Source of the DNA: Craterostigma plantagineum
Lineage: Eukaryota; Streptophyta; Magnoliopsida; Lamiales; Linderniaceae
Assembly: GCA_027422505.1 (NCBI GenBank)
Contig: JAPQWV010000751.1
Location: forward strand, 1 to 64,000
Length of the DNA stretch: 64,000 nucleotides
Direction: 5' to 3'
The notes below the pieces were generated by a model. The model ran no database searches and was not told where the DNA came from. It saw only the letters and a list, made by a program, of their open reading frames with translations. Shown piece after piece: positions 33,731 through 45,482 of this stretch. The number at the start of each line of letters is the position of its first letter. Position 1 is the first letter of the stretch. The translations under genes and the position numbers were made by a program.

Positions 33731-34738
33731 AGTAATTCAGGGAATATTATCGTCAAGTACAAATTAGGGGTATTTCGGTTAATATATAATTTGGGATACA
33801 TTTAGTGTGCCTATTCGATGATTACTGAGGCCCAAAGTCGCGAATTGTGAGAGTTCCGTCCAAATACACCATCACTTTCAAGTTTCAGTATTATTTTGCA
33901 TTTTCTATTTATTTTTTAAGATCACTAGTTAGTATAGTAATAGATGTAAGCAAGGTTGTAAAAAGCGCTAGGCACTACCTAGCCGGTCGAGGGGGGCCTA
34001 GCGCCTAGGCCGTCTAGGCGGGGGCCTAGGCGGTTTCTAGGCGGTATATATATTTTATTATTATTTATACTTATAGATATTAAATATGTAAACATTCTAT
34101 GAAAGTTAATGTACATCAAATCTATCTATACATTTTAAATAATGATGTCATCACAACAATGCAATAACACAGTATTAGTACAAAAATGTTGTTTTACGAG
34201 TAATGTCGGACGGAGTTATCCATTTTTTTATTTCAACTTTTATATTTTTTTATGTTTCAAATATATTTTTTACATATTATTTAATTTCAGTTTATATATA
34301 TTTTTCCATTTCCATTTATATAGGCTTATATTTCAGTTTAATATTTGTGTAGTATAAAGTTGTAAAATAATACTAAAATTACTCCTAATGTTAAGAAAAA
34401 TAAGTACTGAAATTACTCCTAATTCTCTAGTAAAAAGTTGTAAAAAAATATTTATATATATGGGATTCGAACTCAGTTCCATAAGAAGGAGAAACCTAAC
34501 GTTTTGCTTTAATCCACTATAGCTAGTGTCTTTTTCAAATCTTATCATAAATATTAATTTACTAGTTAATTCGCTGAGGAGTGAGTTGTGTGGTAGTTCG
34601 TCTTTACTCTTTGCCCCACACCGATTCTCTCGTTGAAATTGTCTAAGAAACTCCTCTATATAAGGAGACAGTCGGCTATGCTACACTGATGCAATACATT
34701 ATGGGCCTCCATTATGGGCCGATTACTCGGATTGGCAT
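33731..34738. other. Intergenic DNA with CTAGGCG repeats and a SINE-like remnant
   Basis: No gene. At 33965-34050 short CCTAGGCG / GGCCTAG blocks are tightly repeated, a pattern seen at ends of small plant elements. The rest is AT-rich apart from the tRNA-like remnant at 34440-34535. A GGAGTTT...CTATATAAGGAG stretch near 34640-34670 could be an old promoter, but nothing follows it. Confidence 0.5.
34440..34535 (-). mobile_element. tRNA-derived SINE-like remnant
   Basis: On minus an A-box-like TAGCTATAGTGGATTAAA is followed about 35 bp later by a good B box, GAGTTCGAATCCC, at 34462-34474. This spacing and order match an RNA polymerase III promoter from a tRNA. There is no complete cloverleaf, so a SINE remnant is more likely than a tRNA gene. 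Confidence 0.5.
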
Positions 34739-34962
34739 TGTAGAGATGATAGTATGAATGTGTATTTCGTTCTCACTTAGTACTTTCTTTACACAACCAT
34801 GTAGCATAATATATAGACTTTGGTAAGGATATGACGTTAGCTAAAATCAAGCTAAAGAATTATTCTTGATCTACTTTTCTTTCCAGCAGATATGAGGTTG
34901 GTGGAGTGAATCAAGCCATGATTTGGTGTGACCAATTTGGTAAGTGGCCGTTATTTCCAACA
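34739..34962 (-). mobile_element. 3' LTR of a Copia element
   Basis: On minus the LTR begins TGTTGGAAATAACGG at 34962, directly after the polypurine tract CTTGAGAGGGAG, and may end ...CATCTCTACA at 34739 (224 bp). TCTATATATTATGC inside it is a plausible TATA region. The left limit is inferred from the CA end only. Confidence 0.6.
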
Positions 34963-37254
34963 CTCCCTCTCAAGTTGGGATTGTAGATATCGATCAAGCC
35001 CAACTTGTTGAGTATTTTCTGAAAGGCTTGATTGTCGACCGCTTTCGTGAATATGTCGGCCGGTTGGTTTTGGCTTCTGACAAATAGTGTCTCGATTTGT
35101 CGTGCTTGAATCTTTTCTCGAATGAAGTGGCAATCCACTTCGATGTGTTTGGTTCGCTCGCGAAACACTGGATTTGATGCAATATGTCTTGCCGCTTGGT
35201 TGTCGCAATACAGTTGCATCGGCTCTTTGCATGATATCTTCATGTCTTTTAGTAATTGTTTTATCCATATTAGCTCGCATGTTGTAGAAGCCATAGCCCG
35301 ATATTCTGCTTCAGCACTTAATGTGGCTACACCTTTCTGTTTTTTGCTCTTTCATGTGACAAGGTTGCCTCCAACGAATGTGCAATAACCTGTCGTCGAT
35401 CTCCTATCATGGCTTCCTGCCCAATCAGCATCAGAGTAGCCAATAATGTCATTTGCGTCGTTCGGTCGCATCCAGATTCCACGTCCTGGTGTCCCTTTTA
35501 GATACTTTAAAATTCTGAATGGACCTAGGAGCCTGCATAAACAGACTAACACAACTAACAACAAATGAAATGTCAGGTCGCGTGGCAGTTAGATATATAA
35601 GCTTTCCTACTAGTCTTTGAAATCGCCCGATGTCTTCAAGAGGTTCTCCATCCTCTTGATTCAAATTTTTCTTTGATTCCATGGGAGTTTTAGAGGGTTT
35701 TACTCCCAATTTTCCTGTTTCTTTGAGTAAATCTAGGGTATATTTTCTTCGGGATAGAAATAAACCCTTATGTGAGTGAACAATTTCTATTCCTAGAAAA
35801 TATTTGAGATGTCCCAGATCTTTTATTTCAAACTTTTGTAGTTTTTTATGTTTTTAGTTCTTCGTTATTGTTTCCACTTATAATTATGTCATCTACGTAT
35901 ATTAAAATTATGATAGTAGTTTTGTTTTGATTTCTAACGAACATAGAAGTGTCGGCAGAGCTTTTTTCAAATCCATGTGAAAGGTGCGCATTGCTTAATT
36001 TAGTATACCAAGCTCGTGGAGATTGTTTTAGATCGTAAATGGATTTGTTGAGTTTACATACAAGATTCTTTGCTTTTGTGACCAGGTGGAAGTGACATAT
36101 AAATTTCTTCCTCTAAGTCTCCTTGAAGGAAAGCATTTTTTACATCCATTTGTGATAGAGTCCACCCAGAATTTACTGCGACGGACAAAAGTATCCTTAC
36201 AGTTTTCATTTTTGCAACGGGAGAGAAAGTTTATTGATAGTCGATTCCATATGTTTGAGTATACCCTTTAGCTACTAATCTTGCTTTATATCTTTCGATG
36301 GATCCGTCGCTGTTGTATTGGATTTTATAGACCTATTTACAACCGACGGATTTTTTATTATTGGGTAGAGGAACAATGTCCCATGTATGATTTTTTTCGA
36401 ATGCATTAAGTTCTTCTGCCATAGCTTTGCACCAAGTGTTTGAGCTAAGTGCTTGTTGGAAGTTTTTCGGTTCCGTTTTTTGTTTAAGTTTGATAGGAAA
36501 GTATAATATTTTGGACTGATATTATTATATGAGATGCAGTTTTGAATAGGGTATGTAACTTGATTTATTACATAATCTTTGAATCGTTCTGGCTGTCTAG
36601 TTATCCTTGTGGATCTTCTCTGACTATTTATATTTTGAGGTTGAATGTTGGGATTTTCTCCCCCTGAAATTGATTCTATGGTTTCATTATTTCGTAAAAT
36701 TTGTGTTGGTTCAGGCGTTGGGATATTATTTTGATAGAAATCTTCTTGAATCATTGGAAGTGGTGTGTTATATTGATTTTCTAAGTTAAAATCTTTTAAA
36801 TTTTCATTATTTGGATAATAAGGCTCATTTTCCATGAATATTACATCTCTAGAAATTTATTATTTTTCGGGTCATAACATTTATATCCCTTCTTTTGGAA
36901 TGAATATCCTATAAATATAGTTTTGATAGATGTTGTGTCCAATTTATCAAGTCTCTTGTTATGTACAAAACAAGCACATCCAAAGACACGCAAATGACTT
37001 GAATTGAGTTTTCTATTTAAGAGAATTTCTAGAGGGCTTTTGTGATTTAACTGAACACTAGGTAGTCTATTAATCAGATATGCAGCTGTTAATACTGCAT
37101 CAGACCAAAAATGTTTTGGGACATTATTTTGAAAAAGAAGTGATCTTGTTACTTCAAGGAGATGGCGATTTTTCCGCTCAGATACTCCGTTTGGTTGTGG
37201 AGTATTGACACACGTAGTTTGATGTATTATGCCTTTATCTCTAAAAAGATACAA
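34963..37254 (-). pseudogene. Copia (Ty1) pol remnant: integrase end, reverse transcriptase, RNase H
   Basis: On minus from the right: the second half of integrase ([67 protein letters not shown]), a linker (STRITRQPERFKDYV), reverse transcriptase ([38 protein letters not shown], and an intact YVDD at 35888-35899), then RNase H (IIGYSDADWAGS, LSAEAEYRAMASTTCELIW, LYCDNQAARHIASN, QPADIFTKAV). The polypurine tract and 3' LTR follow at 34962. Gag, protease and the first half of integrase are absent on the right. Several frameshifts and stops occur, so it cannot move on its own. Confidence 0.88.
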
Positions 37255-37255
37255 A

Positions 37256-37902
37256 AGTTTTTATTAATGTTATTCCGTACCATTGGTGAGCTAGTATAGT
37301 ACCATACGTATGTTACTTGTAGTATCTTTTTCGTACCATTTGCTTGACTATCGCAACTCCTACCTAAATTGTAGTACCAATATACATATATTTGTAGTAT
37401 CAATATACAGATGTTCGTGGTACCATATCATAAGCTAGTGTGGTACCATGAATAGGTTACTTGTAAGTACCAATATCTACGGCAACGGTCGCGGACCAAA
37501 AATAATTCAGATGGCGTCGAAAATTCCCTACCCAAACTTGAAGTACCAATATACGTAAGGTTGTAGTACCAATGTATAGATGTTCGTGGTATCATACCGT
37601 GAGCTAGTGTGGTACCATACGTAGGTTACTTGTGGTATATTTTTCCGTACCATGTGGTCAGCACAAGTAGCCTACGTATGGTACCACACTAGCTCACGGT
37701 ATGGTACCATGAACATCTATACACTAGTACTACAAACATACGTATATTGGTACTTCAAGTTTTGGTAAGGAATTTTTCGATGCCATCTGATTTTTTTTTC
37801 GTGAGGGTTACCATAGATATTGGTACTACAAGTAACCTACTCTTGGTACCACACTAGCATACAATACAATACCACGAACATCTATATATTGGTACTACAA
37901 AT
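37256..37902. repeat. GTACCA-rich direct and inverted repeat block (left part)
   Basis: Units such as GTGGTACCATACGTAGGTTA, GAGCTAGTGTGGTACCAT and TAGTACCAATATACGTA recur about three times forward and then in inverted form (for example TACGTATGGTACCACACTAG from about 37675). The block continues at 49112-49330, across the Tat element, with the same units. It is probably one foldback-type repeat of about 0.9 kb. Confidence 0.75.
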
Positions 37903-37907
37903 ATATG

Positions 37908-38604
37908 TGATAGGGGTAACATTTAGCCCAGCATTCCTCCTAACCTTACCACCTGGAGATAGTGATTTGGCAGACATATTGGCAGGTGAGGCGAGCCCCT
38001 GGGTATCTGGGACTATGTACGGAAAAGGTAAAGGGGTGTTGAGGGGCAAATAGTTTAGGCGGGAAATATTGGATCTGGCCGACCAGGGGACACGTGGGCC
38101 TTCGTGAATGGTCGACAGGGTGAGTAAGAAGGAGGCGCGCCAGTCTGACATCCGTACGCCTGCAGGTGCTGTGTCTCCTATGAGGTACCAAACGTCACCA
38201 TCACGTGGTCCCGCAGGACTGCCAGCTGGGACGAAAAAGGAGAGATGGACGTATGTGAATAAGGAAGGATCAGAGAGAGAGAAAAAGACAAGGGATTCAA
38301 CACAAAACACTTAGCAAAATACTGTATTCATCTTCTTCACTCTTTCTAACGCCATGAATAGACTGTAATGAGTGGGGTGAGCTCGAGGGTGTATTTCCGA
38401 CTGTGACTAGTGGATATTATTTCCGGCGGCCCGTGGACGTAGGACACCTGTCCGAACCACGTACATCTGCGTCTCTGTCACTTCTTCTTTTCTTAGCACC
38501 TAAATATAAATCTAAAAGACACTAAACACGCAAGTCCTAGCCCGTTTCACCCATCACCACTTTTCCCGGACAAAATACTGTTGATCGGGGTCGTATCCGC
38601 ATCA
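37908..38604 (+). repeat. 5' LTR of the Tat element
   Basis: 697 bp, TGAT...ATCA. A TATA-like TAAATATAAA at 38501-38510 would leave about 70 bp of R-U5 after a start near 38535. It matches 48411-49106 at about 98.5 percent by eye. Confidence 0.92.
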
Positions 38605-38606
38605 AA

Positions 38607-38622
38607 TGGCGCCGTCTGTGGG
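38607..38622 (+). other. Primer-binding site of the Tat element
   Basis: TGGCGCCGTCTGTGGG starts 2 bp after the LTR. This is the usual primer site of Tat-type elements. The same motif occurs in inverted form at 63153-63168 in the young element. Confidence 0.85.
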
Positions 38623-38792
38623 AGGATGGTCTGAGACGTGAGAGCGCTGGGCAGTGATACCAAGGAAAGCAGGCTATTTCTAGGCCTGTTTGAAGATAAG
38701 ACAAGACAAGCAAGCTGAGCTCGTGGCTGATTGAAGGCAAGACGTGAGAGAGACCATAGGAAGTTGCTGTCGTTAGAAGAACAACAAGCTTT

Positions 38793-40507
38793 ATGGACGA
38801 ACAGAAGTTAGAAACGATGGAAGAACAGCCATCGTTGGCGCAAGACCTGCAAGGAAGGTTCGAGGAAGTCGCTGGGGAAACAGGGAAAGGTCCCGCGTCA
38901 GCCCCAACGTTGGCCTCGCCGATCGAGACCCCGACGGTGGTACCGACACCTACCTTTGCAGGACCGTCTGGAGCGGTTCCGCCTCAGACTCCCATAACCA
39001 TAACGGTGGAACAGCTAGATCTATTGGTGAAAAATGCGGTGGATGCGGCTATAACTGCTAAGAAAGCAGGGAGCAAGGGCAAACGAAAGCAGCCCCTCTC
39101 CGCCCAAGGTAGGACTTCAGATGGACATGTCTCGGAGTGGGCAGAGACGGTAGGAGAAGACACGAGGGCTGCAGAAGAGACATTGCGTATATTACCGGAA
39201 AGGAACCCACCTAGGAGAGAGGTTGCCCAAGAAGGAGGTGATGATGGACCACTGAACCCAACACCCGAGCGAGGTGAGGAGCCCATTCGAGGAGTCGATG
39301 AAGGGCCAGCAAACCAAGGGAACGTGGCACCTCCGACAACCCTGGCCAGCGAGTGCAGGATACGGGGAGACAAGAGAACCAACGAGCAAGAAGTGGAAGG
39401 GAGAAGCTGCAACACGCGCGGACAAGGGAGAGCTGTCAGTTCGGGGGACAAGAACTCAGAAGGCAGATGTTGGACTTAAAGAAAATGGTAGATGACATGC
39501 GGAACAAGACGACCAGGCCACATCTCCGAGGATTGCATCAAGCAGGTACGCCTTTTGCAAAAGAACTGTTGGAGGGGGAGGTAGCGCTCAACTTCAAACA
39601 GCTGCCATATGAGTACGATGGTACCACTGACCCTGAGGAGCATGTGCTGCGATTCAAGAATACCATCTTGTTGCATAACTTCTCGGAAGGGGTGAAGTGT
39701 AGGGTTTTCCTGACAACATTGGTGAGAGCTGCCCAACAGTGGTTCAGCCAACTAGGACCTGAGGTTATCCATTCATTCGAGGAGTTCCAAGAAATGTTCA
39801 TCACCCAGTTCGCTAGCGCTCGGAAGCCCCCCAAGTCCGATATGTCTTTGTTCCAAGTTAGGCAGCGACCAGACGAGAGCCTTCGGTCCTACGTTAGGAG
39901 ATTCAATGTGGCGGCCTTAGAGGTACCCTCTGCGACCACTTCGGTTAAGATTAACGCTCTGGTCCATGGTTTGCAGGTGGGCGATTTCTTTGCGTCACTC
40001 TCCAAAAAGCCCCCTGAGACGTTCGAGGAACTGCTGAGCAGGGCAGATAAGTGTATAAATTTGGAGGAGAGCAGGTTGGCAAAGATCCGAGAGGTAACGA
40101 CTAGGGTGGTACCTAAGAAGGAAATGCCCAGTCATAATCGAAACAAGGGAAATATCCGGACCATTCACCCCCCAGCTATCAGGAGGCCCATGCCAGGTGG
40201 CGCGAACAGATTTCTCCCTCGATATCAGAGGTACACTCCCTTACGAACAAGCTTAGAGGAGGTCCTGGCGGTGGCAACAAGACATCCGGATCTCAGATAC
40301 CCTCGAGCCAGCCCTCGAGGATATCCTAAACCTACAACAGGGCCTTTCTGTCGTTATCATAACGAGTATGGGCACCACACGAACAACTGCACACACTTGA
40401 AGAACGAGGCTAATAAAGGCAGGGCACCTGAAGGAGTTCGTATATCGAGATCGAGGACCGGCTCCACCCCTGCAACCCAGGGAGAAGGAAGGTCCGGGGC
40501 AGGATAA
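38793..40507 (+). pseudogene. Tat gag, split by frameshifts
   Basis: The N-terminal part is open from the ATG at 38793 to 39479. The core lies in another frame, 39353-40507, so a frameshift falls between about 39350 and 39440. The retrotransposon gag domain is clear (PYEYDGTTDPEEHVLRFKNT, AAQQWFSQLGPEVIHSFEEF, VRQRPDESLRSYVRRFNVAA, FEELLSRADKCINLEE). A zinc knuckle, CRYHNEYGHHTNNC, lies at about 40350. A second frameshift near 40415 separates gag from the frame that continues into protease. Gag would bind the element RNA and form the particle. Confidence 0.85.
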
Positions 40508-40520
40508 AGGAAAGCAGCCT

Positions 40521-41294
40521 ATGCTGGAACCTAATAGGCCCGGGCCCAGTCAACCGAGAGCTCATATCCTAATCATAGTTGGGGGCCCGGACGGTGGAGA
40601 CTCACACAGGGCACGGAAGTCATACGCCCGGATGAAAGAAAGTGGAAAAGTCTTGAGGGGAGACAGCCTGGTAGGTCAGATGGAAAGCACCGGGAACATA
40701 CAGTTTGGAGCGCAGGATGAGGTCGACGTCGTGCGGCCCCACAACGATGCTCTCGTAATCACCACAGACATAGCTGGATACAACGTGTCACGGGTGTTCA
40801 TAGATGGGGGCAGTTCGGCGGATATAATGTTCTTGGATTGCTTTAAGCAAATGAAGTTAGCAACGGAGCTGAAGCCGGTGACTACTTCTCGGTATGGATT
40901 CGGGGGAGCTGGTATCCAGCCCTTAGGCCAAGTCACACTCCCAGTGGGGCTGGGCGAGGACCCCAGACGGGTGGTACGAATGGTTAACTTCCTGGTGGTT
41001 GACGCGATTTCTTCATACAACATCATATTAGGGCGTCCAGCCATTAATGGATTCAGAGCCGTGCCTTCGACGTATCACCTGAAGATCAAATTCCCGGTAG
41101 GCGACCAGGTGGGAGAGGTCTCAGGAGATCAGATCAGCTCTCGCCGGTGTTACGCTAATGAGGTCAAAGTCGTGACGGGGGAAACGAAAAGGACGGAGTT
41201 GAAGTCAGGCAAGCCAAACGCACAAAACTGGGAGAAGAGGACGGCGTACCTACGAAGCTACAACGCCAGCCCGACGAGGAGTTACTGTCAGTAG
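40521..41294 (+). CDS. Tat aspartic protease region
   Basis: This frame holds the retroviral-type aspartic protease: the active site is FIDGGSSADIMFLDCF at about 40797 (Asp-Gly-Gly in place of the commoner Asp-Ser-Gly, usual for this lineage), followed by VNFLVVDAISSYNIILGRPAIN. The upstream part of the frame joins the end of gag. A one-base shift near 41250 separates it from reverse transcriptase, whose frame reads PDEELLSVELYPGKEG. The protease would cut the Gag-Pol polyprotein. Confidence 0.8.
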   Translation: MLEPNRPGPSQPRAHILIIVGGPDGGDSHRARKSYARMKESGKVLRGDSLVGQMESTGNIQFGAQDEVDVVRPHNDALVITTDIAGYNVSRVFIDGGSSADIMFLDCFKQMKLATELKPVTTSRYGFGGAGIQPLGQVTLPVGLGEDPRRVVRMVNFLVVDAISSYNIILGRPAINGFRAVPSTYHLKIKFPVGDQVGEVSGDQISSRRCYANEVKVVTGETKRTELKSGKPNAQNWEKRTAYLRSYNASPTRSYCQ

Positions 41295-41341
41295 AGCTCT
41301 ACCCAGGAAAGGAGGGTTTTGCTACCCAGATAGGGACGAAG

Positions 41342-44300
41342 ATGGGTGAGGAGACAACGTCGCAGCTGGTCGAATGCCTTAGACGAAATGCTGATCTCTT
41401 CGCCTTCTCACCGGCGGATATGACCGGAGTGGATCCTACGATAGCTATGCACCACCTGAATATACTGCCAGGAAGCCGCCCGGTGAAGCAGAGACTCCGA
41501 CGATTTGGAATCGAGAGAGATCAGGACATCAAGGCCGAGGTTGAGAAACTGATCAAGGCGGGGCACATCAGGGAGGTACAGTTCCCCACCTGGCTTGCTA
41601 ACGTGGTCATGGTCAAGAAAGGGAATGGCTCTTGGAGAATGTGTGTAGATTTCCGAGATCTTAACAAAGCCTGCCCCAAAGATCACTACCCGCTACCAAG
41701 GATAGATCAGCTAGTGGACTCGACGTCCGGATGCGAGGTGTTAAGCATGATGGACGCTTATCAGGGGTACCAGCAGATAAAGCTCAACCCGGACGATATA
41801 GACAAGGTTTGCTTTGTCACAGCGGGGGGCACATACGGTTACATCAGGATGCCCTTTGGGCTTAAAAATGCAGGAGCTACCTACCAACGGATGGTCGATA
41901 CCGTGTTCAAGAACCAACTAGGGCGCAACATGGAGGTGTACGTGGATGACATGTTGGTCAAGTCCACGTGGACCAAAGATCACATCGTCGACCTGGACGA
42001 AGCTTTCCGGACTATCCGGACGTGTGGCATGAAGCTGAACCCAGAGAAGTGCACCTTTGGAGTGCAGTCGGGAAAATTCCTGAGGTATATGGTGACAAAG
42101 AGGGGAATAGAAGTCAATCCCAACAAGGTGAAAGCCATACTGGAAATGCAGCCACCCCGGAACGTCAAGGAGGTCCAATGTTTGACCGGTAGGCTGGCAG
42201 CATTGAGCAGATTCATCGCCAAGTCCGCAGATAGGAGCCTACCCTTCTTCAAGATACTCCGGAAAGGATGTCGATTTGAATGGACGGAGGAATGCCAGTC
42301 GGCGTTCGAAAGGCTAAGGGATTACTTGCATAACATGCCGTTATTAACTAAACCATTGCCTGGAGATGAGCTAATCTTGTATTTTTCCACAGGGGAACGT
42401 GCCGTGAGCTCAGTTCTCCTGAAGGAGGAAGGCGATACCCAGAGACCGGTGTACTTTGTGAGCAAGACGATGAACGGGGCCGAGAGCAGATACTCCGAGA
42501 TTGAGAAGGCAGCCTTGGCAGTGATGGTGTCGGTCCGGAGGTTACGCCCCTATTTCCTATCTCATAAAGTACGGGTACGCACCAATTTACCTCTAAAACA
42601 AACTCTGAGTAGGCCCGATCTTTCGGGAAGAGTGGTCAAATGGGCAGTCGAGCTGGGTGAATATGACGTTGAGTTCGAAAGGCGACCTGCCATTAAGGGA
42701 CAGGCCCTGTCGGATTTCCTACTAGAATCTATCCGTGGAGAGGCATCACCAACCTGGAAAGCCTACGTCGATGGTTCGTCAACATCGACAGGAGCAGGAG
42801 CAGGAATATTAATCATTACACCAGAGGGAGATGAATTGCAGTTCGCAGTGACCTTCGACTTCCAAGCATCCAACAATGAAGCTGAGTACGAAGCCCTGGT
42901 GAAGGGAATGGAGATCCTTAGTAATCTAGGAGCTACGGGGGTAATCATATACTCGGACTCCCAACTAGTGGCTCAACAGGTCCAAGGGAATTACGAAGCT
43001 AAGAACGAGAAGATGGTGAAGTATGCCGAACGAGTGGGAAGGTTGAAGACCTCCTTTGACAGTTTTGAAATACGACAGATTCCCCGAGAAGAGAATAACA
43101 GAGCAGATTCTCTGGCAAAGCTGGATAGTGCTGCAGTCCCGGAGGGGACTAGGAAGGTCACTATGCTGACGGCTAGCAGGGAGGATCATACCGTGCAGGT
43201 GGGATGTATAGGAGAAGAGGAGGACTGGAGAGCTCCTATCCTGGAGGCCTTGCGTAACCCCGAACATAGGGATGCTGGGAAGTTCCGGCAAAGGTTCTGC
43301 CTCATCGGAGGGGAGTTATATAAGAGGGCCTTCGTTCACCCCTATGCCCGATGTTTGTCCAAAAAAGAGGGAAAGTTGGTACTGGAGGAAGTGCACGAGG
43401 GATGTGCCGGGGATCACGCCGGATATAAAGCAGTCGCTCGTAGAGTGATCAGGGCAGGATATTACTGGCCCACCTTGTTGAGAGACGCCAAGGAACTGGT
43501 CAGACGATGCGAAAGCTGCCAAAAGCACGGTCCCAAAATCCATGTGCCCGCGGAGGAGCTGGGAGTGATGCATTCCCCATGCCCGTTTGATAAGTGGGGG
43601 ATACATATCGTGGGACCGATGCCCGTCGCCAAAGCTCAGAAGAAGTTCATCATAGTAGCTGTCGATTATTTCAGCAAATGGGTTGAGGCTAAGGCAGTAT
43701 CCAAAATCGACGAAACTAACGTAATAGACTTCTTGTGGCATCACATCTGTTGCAGGTTTGGAGCTCCCGGATCCTCGTTTCCGACAATGGCACGCAATTT
43801 TGCGGTGCCAAAGTCCGAGAGTTCTGCGCAGGAATGAAAATACAACAGAGGTTCGTCTCCGTGGGACACCCCCAAGCCAATGGGCAGGTGGAGGTCACCA
43901 ACCGTACTATCCTTCGGGGGATAAAGGCCAGACTGGAACAAGAGGGTGGCCGATGGTTGGAGTCCCTGGACCCCGTGCTATGGGCATACCGTGTCACTCC
44001 GCGTGAAGCCACGGAGGAGACGCCTTTCCAGTTGGTATACGGATCGGCCGCTCTGATACCTGTTAAGATAGGGATGGAGACGCACATAGTCATCCACTAT
44101 GAAGAAGAGCAGAACGCTCGGCTCCAAAGAGAGGATCTGGATCTGATAGGGAAAATCAGAGAGCTGGCCTTAATAAGGATGGAGAGGTACAAAAGTCGAG
44201 TAAAAGCAGCTTACGATCGAAAGGTGAGGCCCCGACGATTCCAGGCGAGGGATTTGGTCTTAAGAATGGCAGATGTACTCAAACCACTGAGGAAAATCGA

Positions 44301-44429
44301 CTCGACGTGGGAGGGTCCCTACAAGGTAGCCCGCGTTTTGGGAGGGGGGCATATGAGTTAGAGGACGAAGATGGGCGTGGAGTGCCACGGCCCTGGAATA
44401 TTTCGAAGCTTAAGAAATATTATGCTTAG
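41342..44429 (+). pseudogene. Tat pol: reverse transcriptase, two RNase H domains, integrase (frameshifted, catalytic Asp changed)
   Basis: Open from 41342 to 43837. Reverse transcriptase: WRMCVDFRDLNKACPKDHYP, QIKLNPDDIDKVCFVT, MPFGLKNAGATYQRMVD and the catalytic YVDD at 41939-41950. First RNase H: GDELILYFSTGERAVSSVLL, RYSEIEKAALAVMVSVR. Second, archaeal-type RNase H: AYVDGSSTSTGAGAGILI, SNNEAEYEALVKGMEIL, YSDSQLVAQQ, NRADSLAKL. Integrase: HEGCAGDHAGYK...CESCQKH zinc site, then KWGIHIVGPM, where the first catalytic Asp (WGIDIVGP) is His. A one-base shift near 43770 moves VSDNGTQF and the rest to another frame, and an extra G near 44341 displaces the end (WNISKLKKYYA). As read, no working integrase is made. 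Confidence 0.9.
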
Positions 44430-44600
44430 TGAGGTTTGAAAGGATGTACATAAATCAAACAAGGAGGTGTACTCTTTTTCCTTCGCCAACGTTTTATCCC
44501 AAGGGGGTTTTACTTGGCAAGGTTTTAACGAGGCACCATCCTCTGAATGAAACTACTTTTCGGAAATCTGTGTTCCAACGGTACCCTTCCCACCAAATGG

Positions 44601-44850
44601 CCCAGACGTGGCCGTGCAGATGCGCATGTATTTAGCCTAGATGTGGCTGGCCCAGACGTGGCCGCGCAGATGCGCATGTATTTAGCCCAGATGTGGCTGG
44701 CCCAGACGTGGCCGCGCAGATGCGCATGTATTTAGCCCAGATGTGGCTGGCCCAGACGTGGCCGCGCAGATGCGCATGTATTTAGCCCAGCTGTGGCTGA
44801 TCCAGACGCGGCCACGCAGACGCGCATTTATAGGCCCAGATGCGGCAAAG
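44601..44850 (+). repeat. 50-bp tandem repeat (five copies) after Tat pol
   Basis: CCCAGACGTGGCCGCGCAGA recurs at 44601, 44651, 44701, 44751 and, in a decayed form, 44801, an exact 50-bp period. Each unit also holds TGCGCATGTATTTAGCCCAG. It is part of the 3' untranslated region of the element. Confidence 0.92.
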
Positions 44851-45482
44851 GTAGTTCTTGTAGGAAGTATCCCGCCTCCAGGACACCTTAGACGATCGCT
44901 CGGTAGGCCCGGACGTGATCGCTACTGAGGAACCTCGCTAGTCCCCGAGACAGCCGACGATGACCTCGAAAAAGGGAGGAGGCCTGCAGATACGCAACAT
45001 GCCAGATGGAAAAATGAAAACGAGTAACAGGCTCAAGGCATTGGTAAGATTCCCAGGTACGCCTTTCTGCCGGTTAAATAATTTCTCGAAAAGAGAATTT
45101 GATCCAAGCACAGCCGGATGGCACAACAAGGGGAGAAAATGATGCTGGTTAGGTCAGAGGGGAATGTTCTCGGTATACTTCGAATATACTGATGAACCTC
45201 AGCACTATTCGAAGTAGGGGAAGTGGAGAGTGGTAGTAGTGTAAGCCCAATCGCCAATAGCAAGAGGGACCCAAAACATTTGAAGTTTTGTACGTGATTG
45301 AGTCGGAAAGCAGACAGCGAAAGGGAAAACATGCTACGATACCATAAAAGCCCTCCAGAAAAACAACATGCAGGGCTCGGGAAAAAAGAAACAGCAACAC
45401 ATGTCCAAAACAGGGAAATAATAAAGGAGTTCGCAAAAGAAAAAACAGCATTAATTGTTCAGACAGAGAAGGGACTAGCAGG
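44851..45482 (+). other. Tat region between tandem repeat and antisense gene
   Basis: I see no supportable gene on either strand. Short frames lack family features. This should contain the 3' end of the antisense transcript. Confidence 0.5.
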
